Positions 8,013 to 17,968 of a stretch of 32,492 nt of DNA are shown piece after piece. The notes under the pieces were generated by a model that ran no database searches, was not told the DNA's origin, and saw nothing but the letters and a program-made list of their open reading frames with translations. Position 1 is the stretch's first letter. Each line of letters opens with the position of its first letter. The stretch is taken from positions 1-32,492 of the forward strand of contig JAEWHN010000041.1 in NCBI GenBank assembly GCA_023387775.1. Direction: 5' to 3'. This DNA is from Pseudomonadota bacterium (GTDB lineage: Bacteria > Pseudomonadota > Alphaproteobacteria > Rhizobiales > Rhizobiaceae). The translations under genes and the position numbers were made by a program.

Positions 8013-9062
8013 TCAGGCTTCCTCCTTCGTCCTGCTGTGCTGCTTGCGGGGTTCGAGCGTCCGGCCGATCGCCGCGGCGGTGTCGGCCATGCGGTTGGAA
8101 AAGCCCCACTCGTTGTCGTACCAGGACATGACCCGGACGAGGTTGCCCTCGATGACCTTGGTCTGGTCGAGCGCAAAGGACGACGAGGCCGGATTGTGGT
8201 TGAGGTCGATCGAGACCAGCGGCTCGTCGACGATGGCGAGGATGTTCTTCAGCCTGCCCCTGGCGGCTGCCTTCATCGCCTCGTTGACCTCCTCCACGGT
8301 GGTGGGGCGCGAGGGCACGAACTTGAAGTCGACCACCGAGACGTTGGGGGTAGGCACGCGGATGGCGACGCCGTCCAGCTTGCCTTTCAGTTCCGGCAAC
8401 ACCAGGCCGACGGCCTTGGCGGCCCCGGTCGAGGTCGGGATCTGGGAGAGCGCGGCGGCGCGGGCGCGGTAGAGATCCTTGTGCATGGTGTCCAGCGTCG
8501 GCTGGTCGCCGGTGTAGGAGTGGATCGTGGTCATGAAGCCACGTTCGATGCCGATGGCCTCGTGCAGCACTTTCGCCACCGGCCCCAGGCAGTTGGTGGT
8601 GCAGGACGCGTTGGAGACAACGACGTGCTCCTTGCTGATCTTGTCGTCGTTGACGCCGTAGACCACTGTCAGGTCGGCGCCATCGGCGGGGGCGGAGACG
8701 AGCACGCGGCGGGCGCCGGCGGCGAGATGCGCCGAGGCTTTTTCCTTCGAGGTGAAGATGCCGGTGCATTCGAGCGCGATGTCGACGTCCAGCTCCGCAT
8801 GCGGCAGTTCGGCCGGGTTGCGGATCGCCGTCACCCTGATCGGCGGCAGGTCGTCGACGACCATCGTGTCGCCCTTGACGGTCACCGTGCCGGGGAAGCG
8901 GCCGTGGACGCTGTCGTAGCGCAGCAGATGCGCATTGGTCTCGACCGGGCCGAGATCGTTGATCGCCACCACCTCGATGTCGGTGCGGCCCGACTCGATG
9001 ATGGCGCGCAGGATGTTGCGGCCGATGCGGCCAAAGCCGTTGATTGCGACGCGAACTGCCAA
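8013..9062 (-). CDS. cbbG: Type I glyceraldehyde-3-phosphate dehydrogenase (CbbG/Gap)
   Basis: A 349-residue GAPDH reducing 1,3-bisphosphoglycerate in the Calvin cycle. It has the Rossmann start VAINGFGRIGRN (5-16), catalytic Cys154 in NASCTTNCLGP and His181 in TIHSYTGDQ. Asp36 (AINDLG) sits where NAD-preferring enzymes carry Asp, so NAD use is plausible; cofactor choice is not proven. The frame opens upstream to 9101, overlapping tkt, but the conserved N-terminus fits a TTG start at 9062 (read as MAVRVAINGFG), preceded at 5 nt by GGAGG and 13 nt after the tkt stop. A rare TTG start may lower its translation relative to its neighbours. Confidence 0.95.
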   Translation of the reverse strand: MAVRVAINGFGRIGRNILRAIIESGRTDIEVVAINDLGPVETNAHLLRYDSVHGRFPGTVTVKGDTMVVDDLPPIRVTAIRNPAELPHAELDVDIALECTGIFTSKEKASAHLAAGARRVLVSAPADGADLTVVYGVNDDKISKEHVVVSNASCTTNCLGPVAKVLHEAIGIERGFMTTIHSYTGDQPTLDTMHKDLYRARAAALSQIPTSTGAAKAVGLVLPELKGKLDGVAIRVPTPNVSVVDFKFVPSRPTTVEEVNEAMKAAARGRLKNILAIVDEPLVSIDLNHNPASSSFALDQTKVIEGNLVRVMSWYDNEWGFSNRMADTAAAIGRTLEPRKQHSRTKEEA

Positions 9063-9075
9063 TTGCTCCTCCCGT

Positions 9076-11088
<2,013 letters not shown>

Positions 11089-11098
11089 GGCTTCCTCC

Positions 11099-11971
11099 TC
11101 ACGACGCGCGCTTCTTGCGCTCGATGAGTTGCAGGATGAGCGGGGTCAGGATGAGCTGCATGGCCAGGTCGAGCTTGTTGCCAGGCACCACGATGGAATT
11201 CGCCCTCGACATGAAGCTGTCGTGGATCATCGACAGCAAATAGGGGAAGTCGATGCCGCGCGGCCGCGCAAAGCGGATGACCAGCATCGACTCGTCGGGC
11301 GTGGGTATCCAGCGGGCGATGAAGGGGTTCGACGTGTCGACGATGGGCACGCGCTGGAAGTTGATGTCGGTCTGGGTGAACTGCGGGGTGATGTAGCGCA
11401 CATAGTCGGGCATGCGGCGCAGGATCACGTCCATCACGGCTTCGGTGGAATAGCCGCGCGTGGACCGGTCGCGATGGATCTTCTGGATCCATTCCAGGTT
11501 GATGACAGGCACAACGCCGATCTTCAGGTCGGCGTGGCGGGCAAGGTTGACCTGTTCTGTCGCCACGCAGCCGTGCAGCCCTTCGTAGAACAGAAGGTCG
11601 CTGGGCGGGAATTCGCGCCAGTCGGTGAAGGTGCCCGGCTGCTGGCCGTAGAGCTTGGCCTCTTCCTCGTCGTGGACGTAGGTGCGCGTGCGCCCAGTTC
11701 CACGGCGGCCATATTCCTCGAACACCGATTCAAGGATCTCAAGCTCGTTGGCCTCAATGTTGAAATGGGTGAAGTTGGGGTTTCCCTTCTCCTCCTCCTC
11801 GGCGACCTTCACCTTCATCGCGGCGCGATCATAGCGGTGGAAGGCGTCGCCCTCGATGAAGGCGGCCTCGATGCGCTCGCGCCGGAAGATCTGCTCGAAG
11901 ACGCGCTTGACCGAAGTGGTGCCGGCGCCGGACGAGCCTGTGATGGAAATGATCGGGTGCTTGGCCGACAT
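11099..11971 (-). CDS. cbbP: Phosphoribulokinase, class I bacterial type (CbbP)
   Basis: A 290-residue kinase that phosphorylates ribulose-5-P to RuBP, the committed step before RuBisCO. The P-loop is GSSGAGTTS (12-20). Asp42 in EGDAFHRYDR corresponds to the known catalytic base of the Rhodobacter sphaeroides enzyme, and Glu130 in LLFYEGLHG to its Walker B acid. Length is that of the octameric, NADH-activated bacterial class. A purine-rich GGGGGAGAAAG precedes the ATG. It is the second gene of the operon, 21 nt after cbbF. Confidence 0.97.
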   Translation of the reverse strand: MSAKHPIISITGSSGAGTTSVKRVFEQIFRRERIEAAFIEGDAFHRYDRAAMKVKVAEEEEKGNPNFTHFNIEANELEILESVFEEYGRRGTGRTRTYVHDEEEAKLYGQQPGTFTDWREFPPSDLLFYEGLHGCVATEQVNLARHADLKIGVVPVINLEWIQKIHRDRSTRGYSTEAVMDVILRRMPDYVRYITPQFTQTDINFQRVPIVDTSNPFIARWIPTPDESMLVIRFARPRGIDFPYLLSMIHDSFMSRANSIVVPGNKLDLAMQLILTPLILQLIERKKRAS

Positions 11972-11992
11972 GAAACGCTTTCTCCCCCCAGG

Positions 11993-13042
11993 TCAGGCGC
12001 GGAACAGGCCGCGATGGCCGAACAGCGGCGACCGCTCGCCGATGCTGCTCGGATCCAGATGATAACGAGTGATGCGGGCCACCTCGCGAGCCGAGCCGAA
12101 GACCAGCGGAACGCGCTGGTGCAGGCTCTGCGGATGGACGTCCAGGATGCGCTCGATCGTGTCGGTCGCGGCACCGCCGGCCTGTTCGATCAGATAGGCG
12201 ATCGGGATGGCCTCGTAGACGAGACGCAGGCGACCGTTTGCGTATCCGCGGCGCTGGTCGCCCGGGTATAGGAAGACGCCGCCGCGCATGAGGATGCGGT
12301 AGCAATCGGCCACCAGCGAAGCGATCCAGCGCATGTTGAAGTCGCGCTCGCGCGGGCCTTCCGTGCCCTTCAGGCAGTCGTCGACATAGAGCCGCACGGC
12401 TTCGTCCCAGTGGCGGTAGTTGGCGGCGTTGATCGCAAATTCATGGGCGCGCGGCGGCACGATGCGGCTTTCATAGGCCTGCACGAAGGTGCCCAGCCGC
12501 GCCGACTGGACGAAGACATGGGTGCCGCTGCCAAGCGAGAGTACCAGAGCCAGCTGCGGGCCATAGATGAAGAAGCCTGCGCCCAGCAGTTTCGTTCCCG
12601 GCTGCAAAAAGGAGGCGGCCGGACTTTCATCCGGCGCGCCAGTTGCAGGGAGGAGCGAGAAAATCGTTCCGATCGACACATTGGTGTCGATGTTGGAGGA
12701 GCCGTCGAGAGGATCGATGGCAATGGCGAGCTCGGCATCCGTGTTGAGCAGGACCGGCTGGTCAAGTTCCTCGGAGGCGTAGAGCCGCACCGGCGCATGG
12801 CGCATGGCGTCGAGGAAGATGTCGTCGGCGAAGACATCGAGATCCTTCTGGACGTCGCCGTCGTGATTGGCGCCGCGCGTGCCTGCGAAGGCCCTGCCAA
12901 GCGCGCCCTGGTTGATAGTATTTCGCACCTTGACCGCCGCCTGGGCGAGCTGGCGGATCGTCGTGGCGATGGCCTCGCGACGCAGGTCGCCGCCGCTGCC
13001 GACGTAAGAATTCAGAACCGCATCGAGTGTTGCCGTCGTCAT
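11993..13042 (-). CDS. cbbF: Class I fructose-1,6-bisphosphatase (CbbF)
   Basis: A 349-residue phosphatase giving fructose-6-P (and probably sedoheptulose-7-P from its bisphosphate) in the Calvin cycle. The metal-binding motif AIDPLDGSSNIDTN spans ~107-120, with the upstream acid pair Glu91-Glu92 in YASEELD, and a C-terminal GGVFLYPGDQR. It is first in the operon. GGGAGGAC precedes the ATG at 13042. It is divergent from cbbR over a 119-bp AT-rich gap, the usual arrangement for CbbR-activated promoters. Confidence 0.96.
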   Translation of the reverse strand: MTTATLDAVLNSYVGSGGDLRREAIATTIRQLAQAAVKVRNTINQGALGRAFAGTRGANHDGDVQKDLDVFADDIFLDAMRHAPVRLYASEELDQPVLLNTDAELAIAIDPLDGSSNIDTNVSIGTIFSLLPATGAPDESPAASFLQPGTKLLGAGFFIYGPQLALVLSLGSGTHVFVQSARLGTFVQAYESRIVPPRAHEFAINAANYRHWDEAVRLYVDDCLKGTEGPRERDFNMRWIASLVADCYRILMRGGVFLYPGDQRRGYANGRLRLVYEAIPIAYLIEQAGGAATDTIERILDVHPQSLHQRVPLVFGSAREVARITRYHLDPSSIGERSPLFGHRGLFRA

Positions 13043-13161
13043 CTTGTCCTCCCGAGCGGTCGTCGAGCGTCGACCGGGCTTGAGAGAAGGAGAGCAAAGG
13101 CGCTAACCTAAGTAAATTTTAATAACTTTACTTTTCCGATAAAAAAGATTTAGCATCCTGC
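13043..13161. promoter_or_regulatory. Divergent cbbF/cbbR promoter with likely CbbR site
   Basis: This 119-bp gap is clearly more AT-rich than its surroundings (13110-13155). It contains a perfect 7-bp inverted repeat, AAGTAAA (13110-13116) and TTTACTT (13127-13133), with a 10-nt spacer. That fits the T-N(11)-A palindrome logic of LysR-type operators. CbbR proteins activate cbb operons from such divergent regions and repress their own gene. Exact -35/-10 boxes cannot be assigned with confidence. Confidence 0.7.
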
Positions 13162-14115
13162 ATGCGGAACCTTACTTTCAGGCAACTCAGGGCAGTCCAG
13201 GCGATCATCGCCAGCGGCAAAATCGTCAACGCAGCCAAGGCCTTGGGCCTGACCGCGCCGGCTGTGACGATCCAGCTGAGGCAGGCCGAGGAGGAACTGG
13301 GCATCGCCCTTTTCGACCGCACCGCGGACGGGATGCGTCCGACTGCCGCAGGGTTAGCCCTGGTCGATGCGGCCCAGGCAATCGAGGAGCGGCTGCGCCT
13401 GCTGGAAGACCAGATCGACGCGATCAAGGGCGTGCGCACCGGCAGCCTGACGCTGGGCGTCGTCTCCACCGCCAAATATTTCGCGCCACGGCTGATGGCC
13501 GCCTTCATGAGGGAACATCCGGACATCGAGATGAAGCTGCTGGTCGGCAACCGGGCCGAGACGATCGCCAACCTGAAGAGCCACGACGTCGACATCGCGC
13601 TGATGGGGCGCCCGGCGCGCGACGTGCCGGTGCGCGCCTCGGCTTTCGGCGATCATCCGCTGGTCATCATCGCAGCACCCGACCATCCGCTGGCGAAGGC
13701 CCGCGACATATCCAAGGAGCGCATCGCCCGCGAAAATTTCCTGATCCGCGAGCCGGGTTCGGGCACGCGCATTTCGCTGGAAATCTTCCTGAGCGAAATT
13801 CCCGGCCGGCTCGACGACCTCGGCACCGAGATGGACTCCAACGAGACCATCAAGCAGGCAGTGATGGCGGGGCTGGGGATCGCCTTCATTTCTGCGCATA
13901 CCGTCGCCTTCGAGGTGGAAACGAGGCGTCTCGTCATACTGGACGTACAGGGCATGCCGATCCGCCGGCAATGGTTCGCGGTGATGCGGGCGGACCGGGC
14001 GGTCTCGCCGGCAATGTCCACCTTCCACGAGTTCCTGATGCGCAAGGGCGCGATGTACCTTCCGCTGTTCGGCAAGCTCTATCCTGCCCAGGCGCCCCGG
14101 CCGGAAATGGTATGA
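13162..14115 (+). CDS. cbbR: LysR-type activator of the CBB operon (CbbR)
   Basis: A 317-residue LysR-family regulator. Residues 3-60 form the winged helix-turn-helix (LTFRQLRAV, AAKALGLTAPAVTIQL, FDRT), followed by a linker helix and a periplasmic-binding-protein-like effector domain (~90-300). CbbR proteins sense Calvin-cycle or redox metabolites such as RuBP, phosphoenolpyruvate or NADPH; which applies here is unknown. The assignment rests on the LysR fold plus the divergent position next to cbbF. The ATG at 13162 gives a standard LysR N-terminus but no strong ribosome-binding site precedes it, consistent with a low-level regulator. Confidence 0.92.
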   Translation: MRNLTFRQLRAVQAIIASGKIVNAAKALGLTAPAVTIQLRQAEEELGIALFDRTADGMRPTAAGLALVDAAQAIEERLRLLEDQIDAIKGVRTGSLTLGVVSTAKYFAPRLMAAFMREHPDIEMKLLVGNRAETIANLKSHDVDIALMGRPARDVPVRASAFGDHPLVIIAAPDHPLAKARDISKERIARENFLIREPGSGTRISLEIFLSEIPGRLDDLGTEMDSNETIKQAVMAGLGIAFISAHTVAFEVETRRLVILDVQGMPIRRQWFAVMRADRAVSPAMSTFHEFLMRKGAMYLPLFGKLYPAQAPRPEMV

Positions 14116-14119
14116 CGCG

Positions 14120-14752
14120 CTACTTCTTCGGGGCGAGGGTATCGGCGATGGTCTTTGAAAGCTGATAAAGCCGCTGCTCGATCAGCGTCGGCACCTCGCA
14201 GACATAGGTGAGCGACTTGACCCGCTCATCGAAGACCCGCGTCTCCCAATTCAGCCGGTCGGTCAGTTGCGTCACCTGATTGGGGTCGGCATCGGGCTTC
14301 GCGGTCAGGTCGTCCAGCTCCGACGCCTCCTTGCGCAGATCTGCGGCAACCTCGATCTGCTTGCGCGCATAGCGGGTGATGCCGCTCATGACGCGTGACC
14401 GTTCGGCGTTCATGTGGTCGAACAGGCCCTGCTCCAGCATGGTCATCGCGGGCACCAGTTTGTCCGGCGGCAGGCTGGCGGCGAAGTCCTTGATCTGCTG
14501 CTCGGCGTCGGGCAGTGGCAGCCGGCGGGCGGCGAGCTCGCGCACGCGATTGGCGATGTCGGGATCGTTCTCCCAGCCCTTGGCCGTTTCCGGCAGTTCC
14601 GGCCCGTTCCAGATCTGGGCCAGCGACAATTCGGGCACCTTGCGCTGCATGCATGGCCAGTCGGGTTCGGTGTTGGCGGCATTGGCAGGGTGGACGTGGG
14701 CGCAAGCCAGCAGGATGCCGGCAAGGCTGCAGATCGGCAGCAAAGGTCTCAT
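14120..14752 (-). CDS. Secreted helical protein of unknown function, last gene of PQQ-associated ABC operon
   Basis: A 210-residue protein I do not recognise. The N-terminus is a signal sequence: either Sec cleavage after ANA (~25) or a lipoprotein signal, since LLAC at 14-17 resembles a weak lipobox. The mature part is predicted almost wholly helical and charged, with two cysteines (DWPCMQ near its start and TYVCEVP near its end) that could form a disulfide in the periplasm. Its ATG shares one base with the stop of the permease gene (TGATG), so it is made with the ABC system and probably serves it as an accessory or chaperone-like subunit. No enzymatic motif is visible. Confidence 0.8.
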   Translation of the reverse strand: MRPLLPICSLAGILLACAHVHPANAANTEPDWPCMQRKVPELSLAQIWNGPELPETAKGWENDPDIANRVRELAARRLPLPDAEQQIKDFAASLPPDKLVPAMTMLEQGLFDHMNAERSRVMSGITRYARKQIEVAADLRKEASELDDLTAKPDADPNQVTQLTDRLNWETRVFDERVKSLTYVCEVPTLIEQRLYQLSKTIADTLAPKK

Positions 14753-15627
14753 CAGGCGTTTCCTCCCGTGTCCTGTTTACGGTTCATCAGGCCGCGCGAC
14801 GGGTCATAGGCGATGATGGCGCCGGCCAGGAATAGCAAGGTGCACCCGACCACGACGGCGAGAGAGAACCAGTCGATCTGGCAATAGAGCGCAAAGCGGA
14901 TCAGCTCGACCGCATAGGTGAAGGGGTTGAACAGGCAGATCTTGTAGAGGATCGGGCTCGACTGCTGGACGCGCCAGAGCGGGTAGAGCGCCGGCGAGGC
15001 GAAATACATCGGGAAGATCACGAAGTTCATTACGCCGGAGAAATTCTCGAGCTGCTTGATGAGCGACGACAGGAACATGCCGAGCGCGCACAGCATCAGC
15101 CCCGCCAGGAACAGCGCCGGCAGCACGAAGAGATAGCCGAGCGGCGGCGCCTTGATGTCCCAGAACCAGGCCACGAACAGGAACACATAGACCTGGGCGA
15201 TGGCGACGGCGACGCCGGCGAACAGCTTCGATACCAGCAGGTACCAGCGCGGGAAGGGGCTGACCAGCAGCGTGCGCATGTTGCCCATCTCGCGGTCGTA
15301 GACCATCGACAGCGACGACTGCATGCCGGAAAACAACAGGATCATGCCGCAGAGGCCAGGTGTTATGTAGACCTCGTAGAGCACGTAGGTCTTGTAGGGC
15401 GGAATGATCGAGACGCCGAGCACCTGGCGGAAGCCGGCGGCGAAGATCAGCAGCCACACCAGCGGCCGCACCAGCGAGGAAATGAAGCGCTCGCGCTGGT
15501 TCACGAAGCGCAGGCCCTCGCGCACCAATATGCCCTTCAGGCAGATCAGGTATTGGCGCAGGCCCAAGTGCGGCGACCGCATCGGCACGGTGCCATGGTC
15601 GCTGGTGCGGGCAGGCAGGTCGCTCAT
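14752..15627 (-). CDS. ABC-2 type permease of the PQQ-associated ABC system (PedC-like)
   Basis: A 291-residue integral membrane protein with about six hydrophobic segments, arranged as in ABC-2 (export-type) permeases such as drug or polysaccharide exporters. The segment SLSMVYDREMGNMRTLLVSP after the second membrane helix is the typical cytoplasmic coupling region. The frame runs upstream to 15810, but the true start is the ATG at 15627, which overlaps the ATPase stop (ATGA). Families in this context have been described as the alcohol/PQQ-associated ABC transporter permease, with PedC of Pseudomonas putida as example. The transported substrate is not known. Confidence 0.88.
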   Translation of the reverse strand: MSDLPARTSDHGTVPMRSPHLGLRQYLICLKGILVREGLRFVNQRERFISSLVRPLVWLLIFAAGFRQVLGVSIIPPYKTYVLYEVYITPGLCGMILLFSGMQSSLSMVYDREMGNMRTLLVSPFPRWYLLVSKLFAGVAVAIAQVYVFLFVAWFWDIKAPPLGYLFVLPALFLAGLMLCALGMFLSSLIKQLENFSGVMNFVIFPMYFASPALYPLWRVQQSSPILYKICLFNPFTYAVELIRFALYCQIDWFSLAVVVGCTLLFLAGAIIAYDPSRGLMNRKQDTGGNA

Positions 15628-16463
15628 GGCTGCATGTCCGTCATCTGCTGGTCGTCCAGGCCGCTGAGCCGCGCAAAGGCCTCGCGGATCGTCTTCATGC
15701 CCGCGGCGCGCACCACTTCCACGACGCCGCCGGCGGCGACGAGGCGGCCCTCGCGCAGCACCACGACATGGTCGCTGTCCTCGACCTCGTCGATGAGATG
15801 CGTGGCCCACAGCACGCCCACGCCTTCGGTCGCCACCAGCTTGCGGATCGTGGCGAGGATGCCGGCGCGCGACCGGATGTCGAGCCCTACCGTCGCCTCG
15901 TCGAGCAGCAGCAGGGGCGGGCGGTGCAGCATGGCGCGCGCGATCTCGATGCGCCGCATTTGGCCGCCGGAGAGGCTGCGCGCCTTGTCGTTCAGCCTGT
16001 CGCTCATGTCCACCTGCTGCAGCAGCGCCTCGATGCGCGCCCGTGCCTCGCGCCCGCCGATGCCGTGCAGGGAAGCGTGATAGGCAAGGTTCTGGTAGAC
16101 GCTGAGGTCGAGGTCCAGCGTGCGCGCCTGGAAGACGATGCCGAGGCGCTTCAGCGCCTCGCCCGAGGCGCGGGCGACGTCGTGTCCGAAGATGCGGATA
16201 GAGCCCTCGCGCGTGTTGTAGAGGCGGCTGATCAGCGAAAACAGCGTCGTCTTGCCGGCGCCGTTGAGGCCGAGCAGAACGGTAAACGTGGCCGGCGCGA
16301 TGGTGAAGGAGACGTCCGAGAGCGCCTGCTTGGAGCCGTAGGAATAGCTGACCGCGGCGACCTCGAGGGCCGCCACATTGCCATGTCCTTCGGTCTTCAC
16401 ATGCTGCAAGGCGGATCGCTCCTTTGCCTCCTGACCATACCGCCGGTTAGCTGGGGCCTCCAT
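15624..16463 (-). CDS. ABC transporter ATP-binding protein, PQQ-dependent alcohol dehydrogenase system type
   Basis: A nucleotide-binding subunit (279 residues from ATG 16463). Walker A is GLNGAGKTT, the Q-loop is VFQARTLD, the signature is LSGGQMRRIEIARA, Walker B is LLLLDEAT followed by VGLDIRSR, and the H-loop is LWATHLIDE. The start is uncertain. ATG 16463 lies only 4 nt after the upstream stop but lacks a Shine-Dalgarno. A TTG at 16409 has AAGGAG 9 nt upstream and would give 261 residues, closer to family length. It belongs with the ABC-2 permease encoded next, which it overlaps by 4 nt. Confidence 0.92.
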   Translation of the reverse strand: MEAPANRRYGQEAKERSALQHVKTEGHGNVAALEVAAVSYSYGSKQALSDVSFTIAPATFTVLLGLNGAGKTTLFSLISRLYNTREGSIRIFGHDVARASGEALKRLGIVFQARTLDLDLSVYQNLAYHASLHGIGGREARARIEALLQQVDMSDRLNDKARSLSGGQMRRIEIARAMLHRPPLLLLDEATVGLDIRSRAGILATIRKLVATEGVGVLWATHLIDEVEDSDHVVVLREGRLVAAGGVVEVVRAAGMKTIREAFARLSGLDDQQMTDMQP

Positions 16464-16467
16464 TGGC

Positions 16468-16929
16468 CTATTTGACGGTAATCGTGCCCTTCATGCCCTT
16501 GTCGGCCAGGTCCGGCACCGACCATGTGTAGGTGCCGGGCCGCACGGTGTTGAACTGCACCAGTATGGTGCCGGGGGAATCGAATTCCAGCCAGGCCGGC
16601 GCGCCGTTCATGTGGATTTCCAGCCCGTTGATGACGATCTGGTTCATCCAGACATTGCGGAACAGGTCGGTCACGAACTTGTATTCCAGTCCGGTGCCCG
16701 AGCTGATCTTCCAGCGATAGCCCTGGCCGGAAATCAGGTTGAAGTCGTTCTGGTTGACGGCGAGGTTGTCTTCAGCCGTGCCTAGGATCAGTTCGGGGAG
16801 GGTCTGGCTGGCGCGTGTGGCCTTGGGCTGCTCGTCATCGTCGTCGGCCTCCTGCGCAACGGCATGGAGCGGCAGCAGGGCAGCACTGATCAATGCGGCA
16901 AAGGCAACACTGCGGTATTTCCTCATCAT
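16468..16929 (-). CDS. Secreted cupredoxin-like protein lacking the copper site
   Basis: A 153-residue exported protein with a signal peptide (cleavage likely after AVA, ~26) and then an acidic run (DDDDE). The C-terminal pattern GTILVQFNTVRPGTYTW ... DKGMKGTITVK follows the last strands of plastocyanin-like cupredoxins, but the CxxPGH copper-ligand stretch is replaced by SVPDLAD. There is no cysteine in the mature chain and only one histidine (His106), so a type 1 copper centre is not expected. GGAGAGG precedes the tandem ATGs at 16929/16926. Its place between the propeller and ATPase genes suggests a structural or binding role in the periplasm. The fold call is inference from sequence pattern. 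Confidence 0.75.
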   Translation of the reverse strand: MMRKYRSVAFAALISAALLPLHAVAQEADDDDEQPKATRASQTLPELILGTAEDNLAVNQNDFNLISGQGYRWKISSGTGLEYKFVTDLFRNVWMNQIVINGLEIHMNGAPAWLEFDSPGTILVQFNTVRPGTYTWSVPDLADKGMKGTITVK

Positions 16930-16956
16930 CGTCCTCTCCTCGCTTTTACAAAAATC

Positions 16957-17931
16957 TCACTTCGGCGACACCACCACACCCCAGGGCAGGGCGCCGACGG
17001 TGACCGACTCGATCGGCTCGTCGCTGGCCACGTCGATGAAGGTGATGTCGTTTGAAATGCCGTTGGTGCTGATGATCATCTTCTGGTCGGGCGTGAAGGC
17101 GAGCTGCCAGACCCGCTGGCCGACCAGCACATATTTCTCCACCTCGTAGGTTTGCGCGTTGATCACCGCCACGCGGTTGGCGGGTCCGAGCGCCACATAG
17201 GCTTTCTTGCCGTCGGCGGTGATGCGCACGCCCACCGGCTGGATCGCCTCCGAGCGCAGGCCCGGAATGGCGAAGGTGATCTTGTGCGTGACCTGCCGGG
17301 TGGCGTTGTCGATGACCGAGACGGTGCCGCCGATTTCGGCGCTTACCCAGACCTCGGATCCGTCAGGCTTGAACTGGGCGAAGCGCGGCCTTGTGTCCAC
17401 GAGGACGTTGTCGGTGATCTCGTGGGTCTGGGTGTCGATGAAATGGGCCATGCTCGTCGTTTCCGACGTGTTGACCAGCGTCTTGCCATCGGGGCTGATG
17501 CCCATTCCCTCCGGCTCGACCCCGACGGGGATCTCGGCCATCACCCGCTTCGTCTCAAGGTCGATGACGGTGACGAGATTGTCGTTCTCGTTGGCGACAT
17601 AGAGGATCTTGCCGTCTGGCGAGAGCGTGAAAAGTTCCGGGTCGGGGCCCGAGGGAAGGGTGCCGACGATCTGGTACGTGGCCGTGTCGATTATCTGGAT
17701 GGTGTCGTCGTCGCTTGCGCAAAGATAGATGAACTTGCCATCCGGCGAGATGGTGATGCCGCGCGGGCGCTGCCCGACAGGCACCGACTTGACCACCTTC
17801 ATCGTCATCGAGTCGACGACGGTCATGGTGTTGTCCTTCTCGTTGGAGACATAGACCATGTAGGCCGATGCCGGCGTGGCCAGGAACGTGGCGGCCAGCG
17901 CCGCGGCCGCGAGTGACAATTTTCCACGCAT
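16957..17931 (-). CDS. Secreted YVTN-type beta-propeller protein, PQQ-catabolism associated
   Basis: A 324-residue periplasmic protein. A signal peptide (MRGKLSLAAAALAATFLATPASA) is followed by about seven ~42-residue repeats of the pattern V-N-x(n)-TVIDxxT-x-V-x(5)-G-x-P-x-G-x-x-I-SPDGK-x-x-Y, i.e. a seven-bladed YVTN/lactonase-like propeller. TIGRFAM-style families describe such proteins as PQQ-dependent-catabolism associated beta-propellers encoded beside this ABC system. The frame opens further upstream, but the ATG at 17931 has GGAGGG ~8 nt before it and begins the signal sequence. It starts 37 nt after the binding-protein gene. No catalytic residues are evident. Confidence 0.88.
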   Translation of the reverse strand: MRGKLSLAAAALAATFLATPASAYMVYVSNEKDNTMTVVDSMTMKVVKSVPVGQRPRGITISPDGKFIYLCASDDDTIQIIDTATYQIVGTLPSGPDPELFTLSPDGKILYVANENDNLVTVIDLETKRVMAEIPVGVEPEGMGISPDGKTLVNTSETTSMAHFIDTQTHEITDNVLVDTRPRFAQFKPDGSEVWVSAEIGGTVSVIDNATRQVTHKITFAIPGLRSEAIQPVGVRITADGKKAYVALGPANRVAVINAQTYEVEKYVLVGQRVWQLAFTPDQKMIISTNGISNDITFIDVASDEPIESVTVGALPWGVVVSPK

Positions 17932-17968
17932 CCAGTGCACCCTCCAGGATTGTCCTTCGTTCACGTTC

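Noticed and set aside
6922..8472. A 516-codon open frame on the + strand opposite cbbA and cbbG
   Set aside because: It crosses two well-supported genes on the other strand and matches no protein pattern; a codon-bias artefact.
15628..15810. A 61-residue Arg-rich extension of the ABC-2 permease
   Set aside because: It is the ATPase coding sequence read in another frame; the ATGA-coupled start at 15627 is natural.
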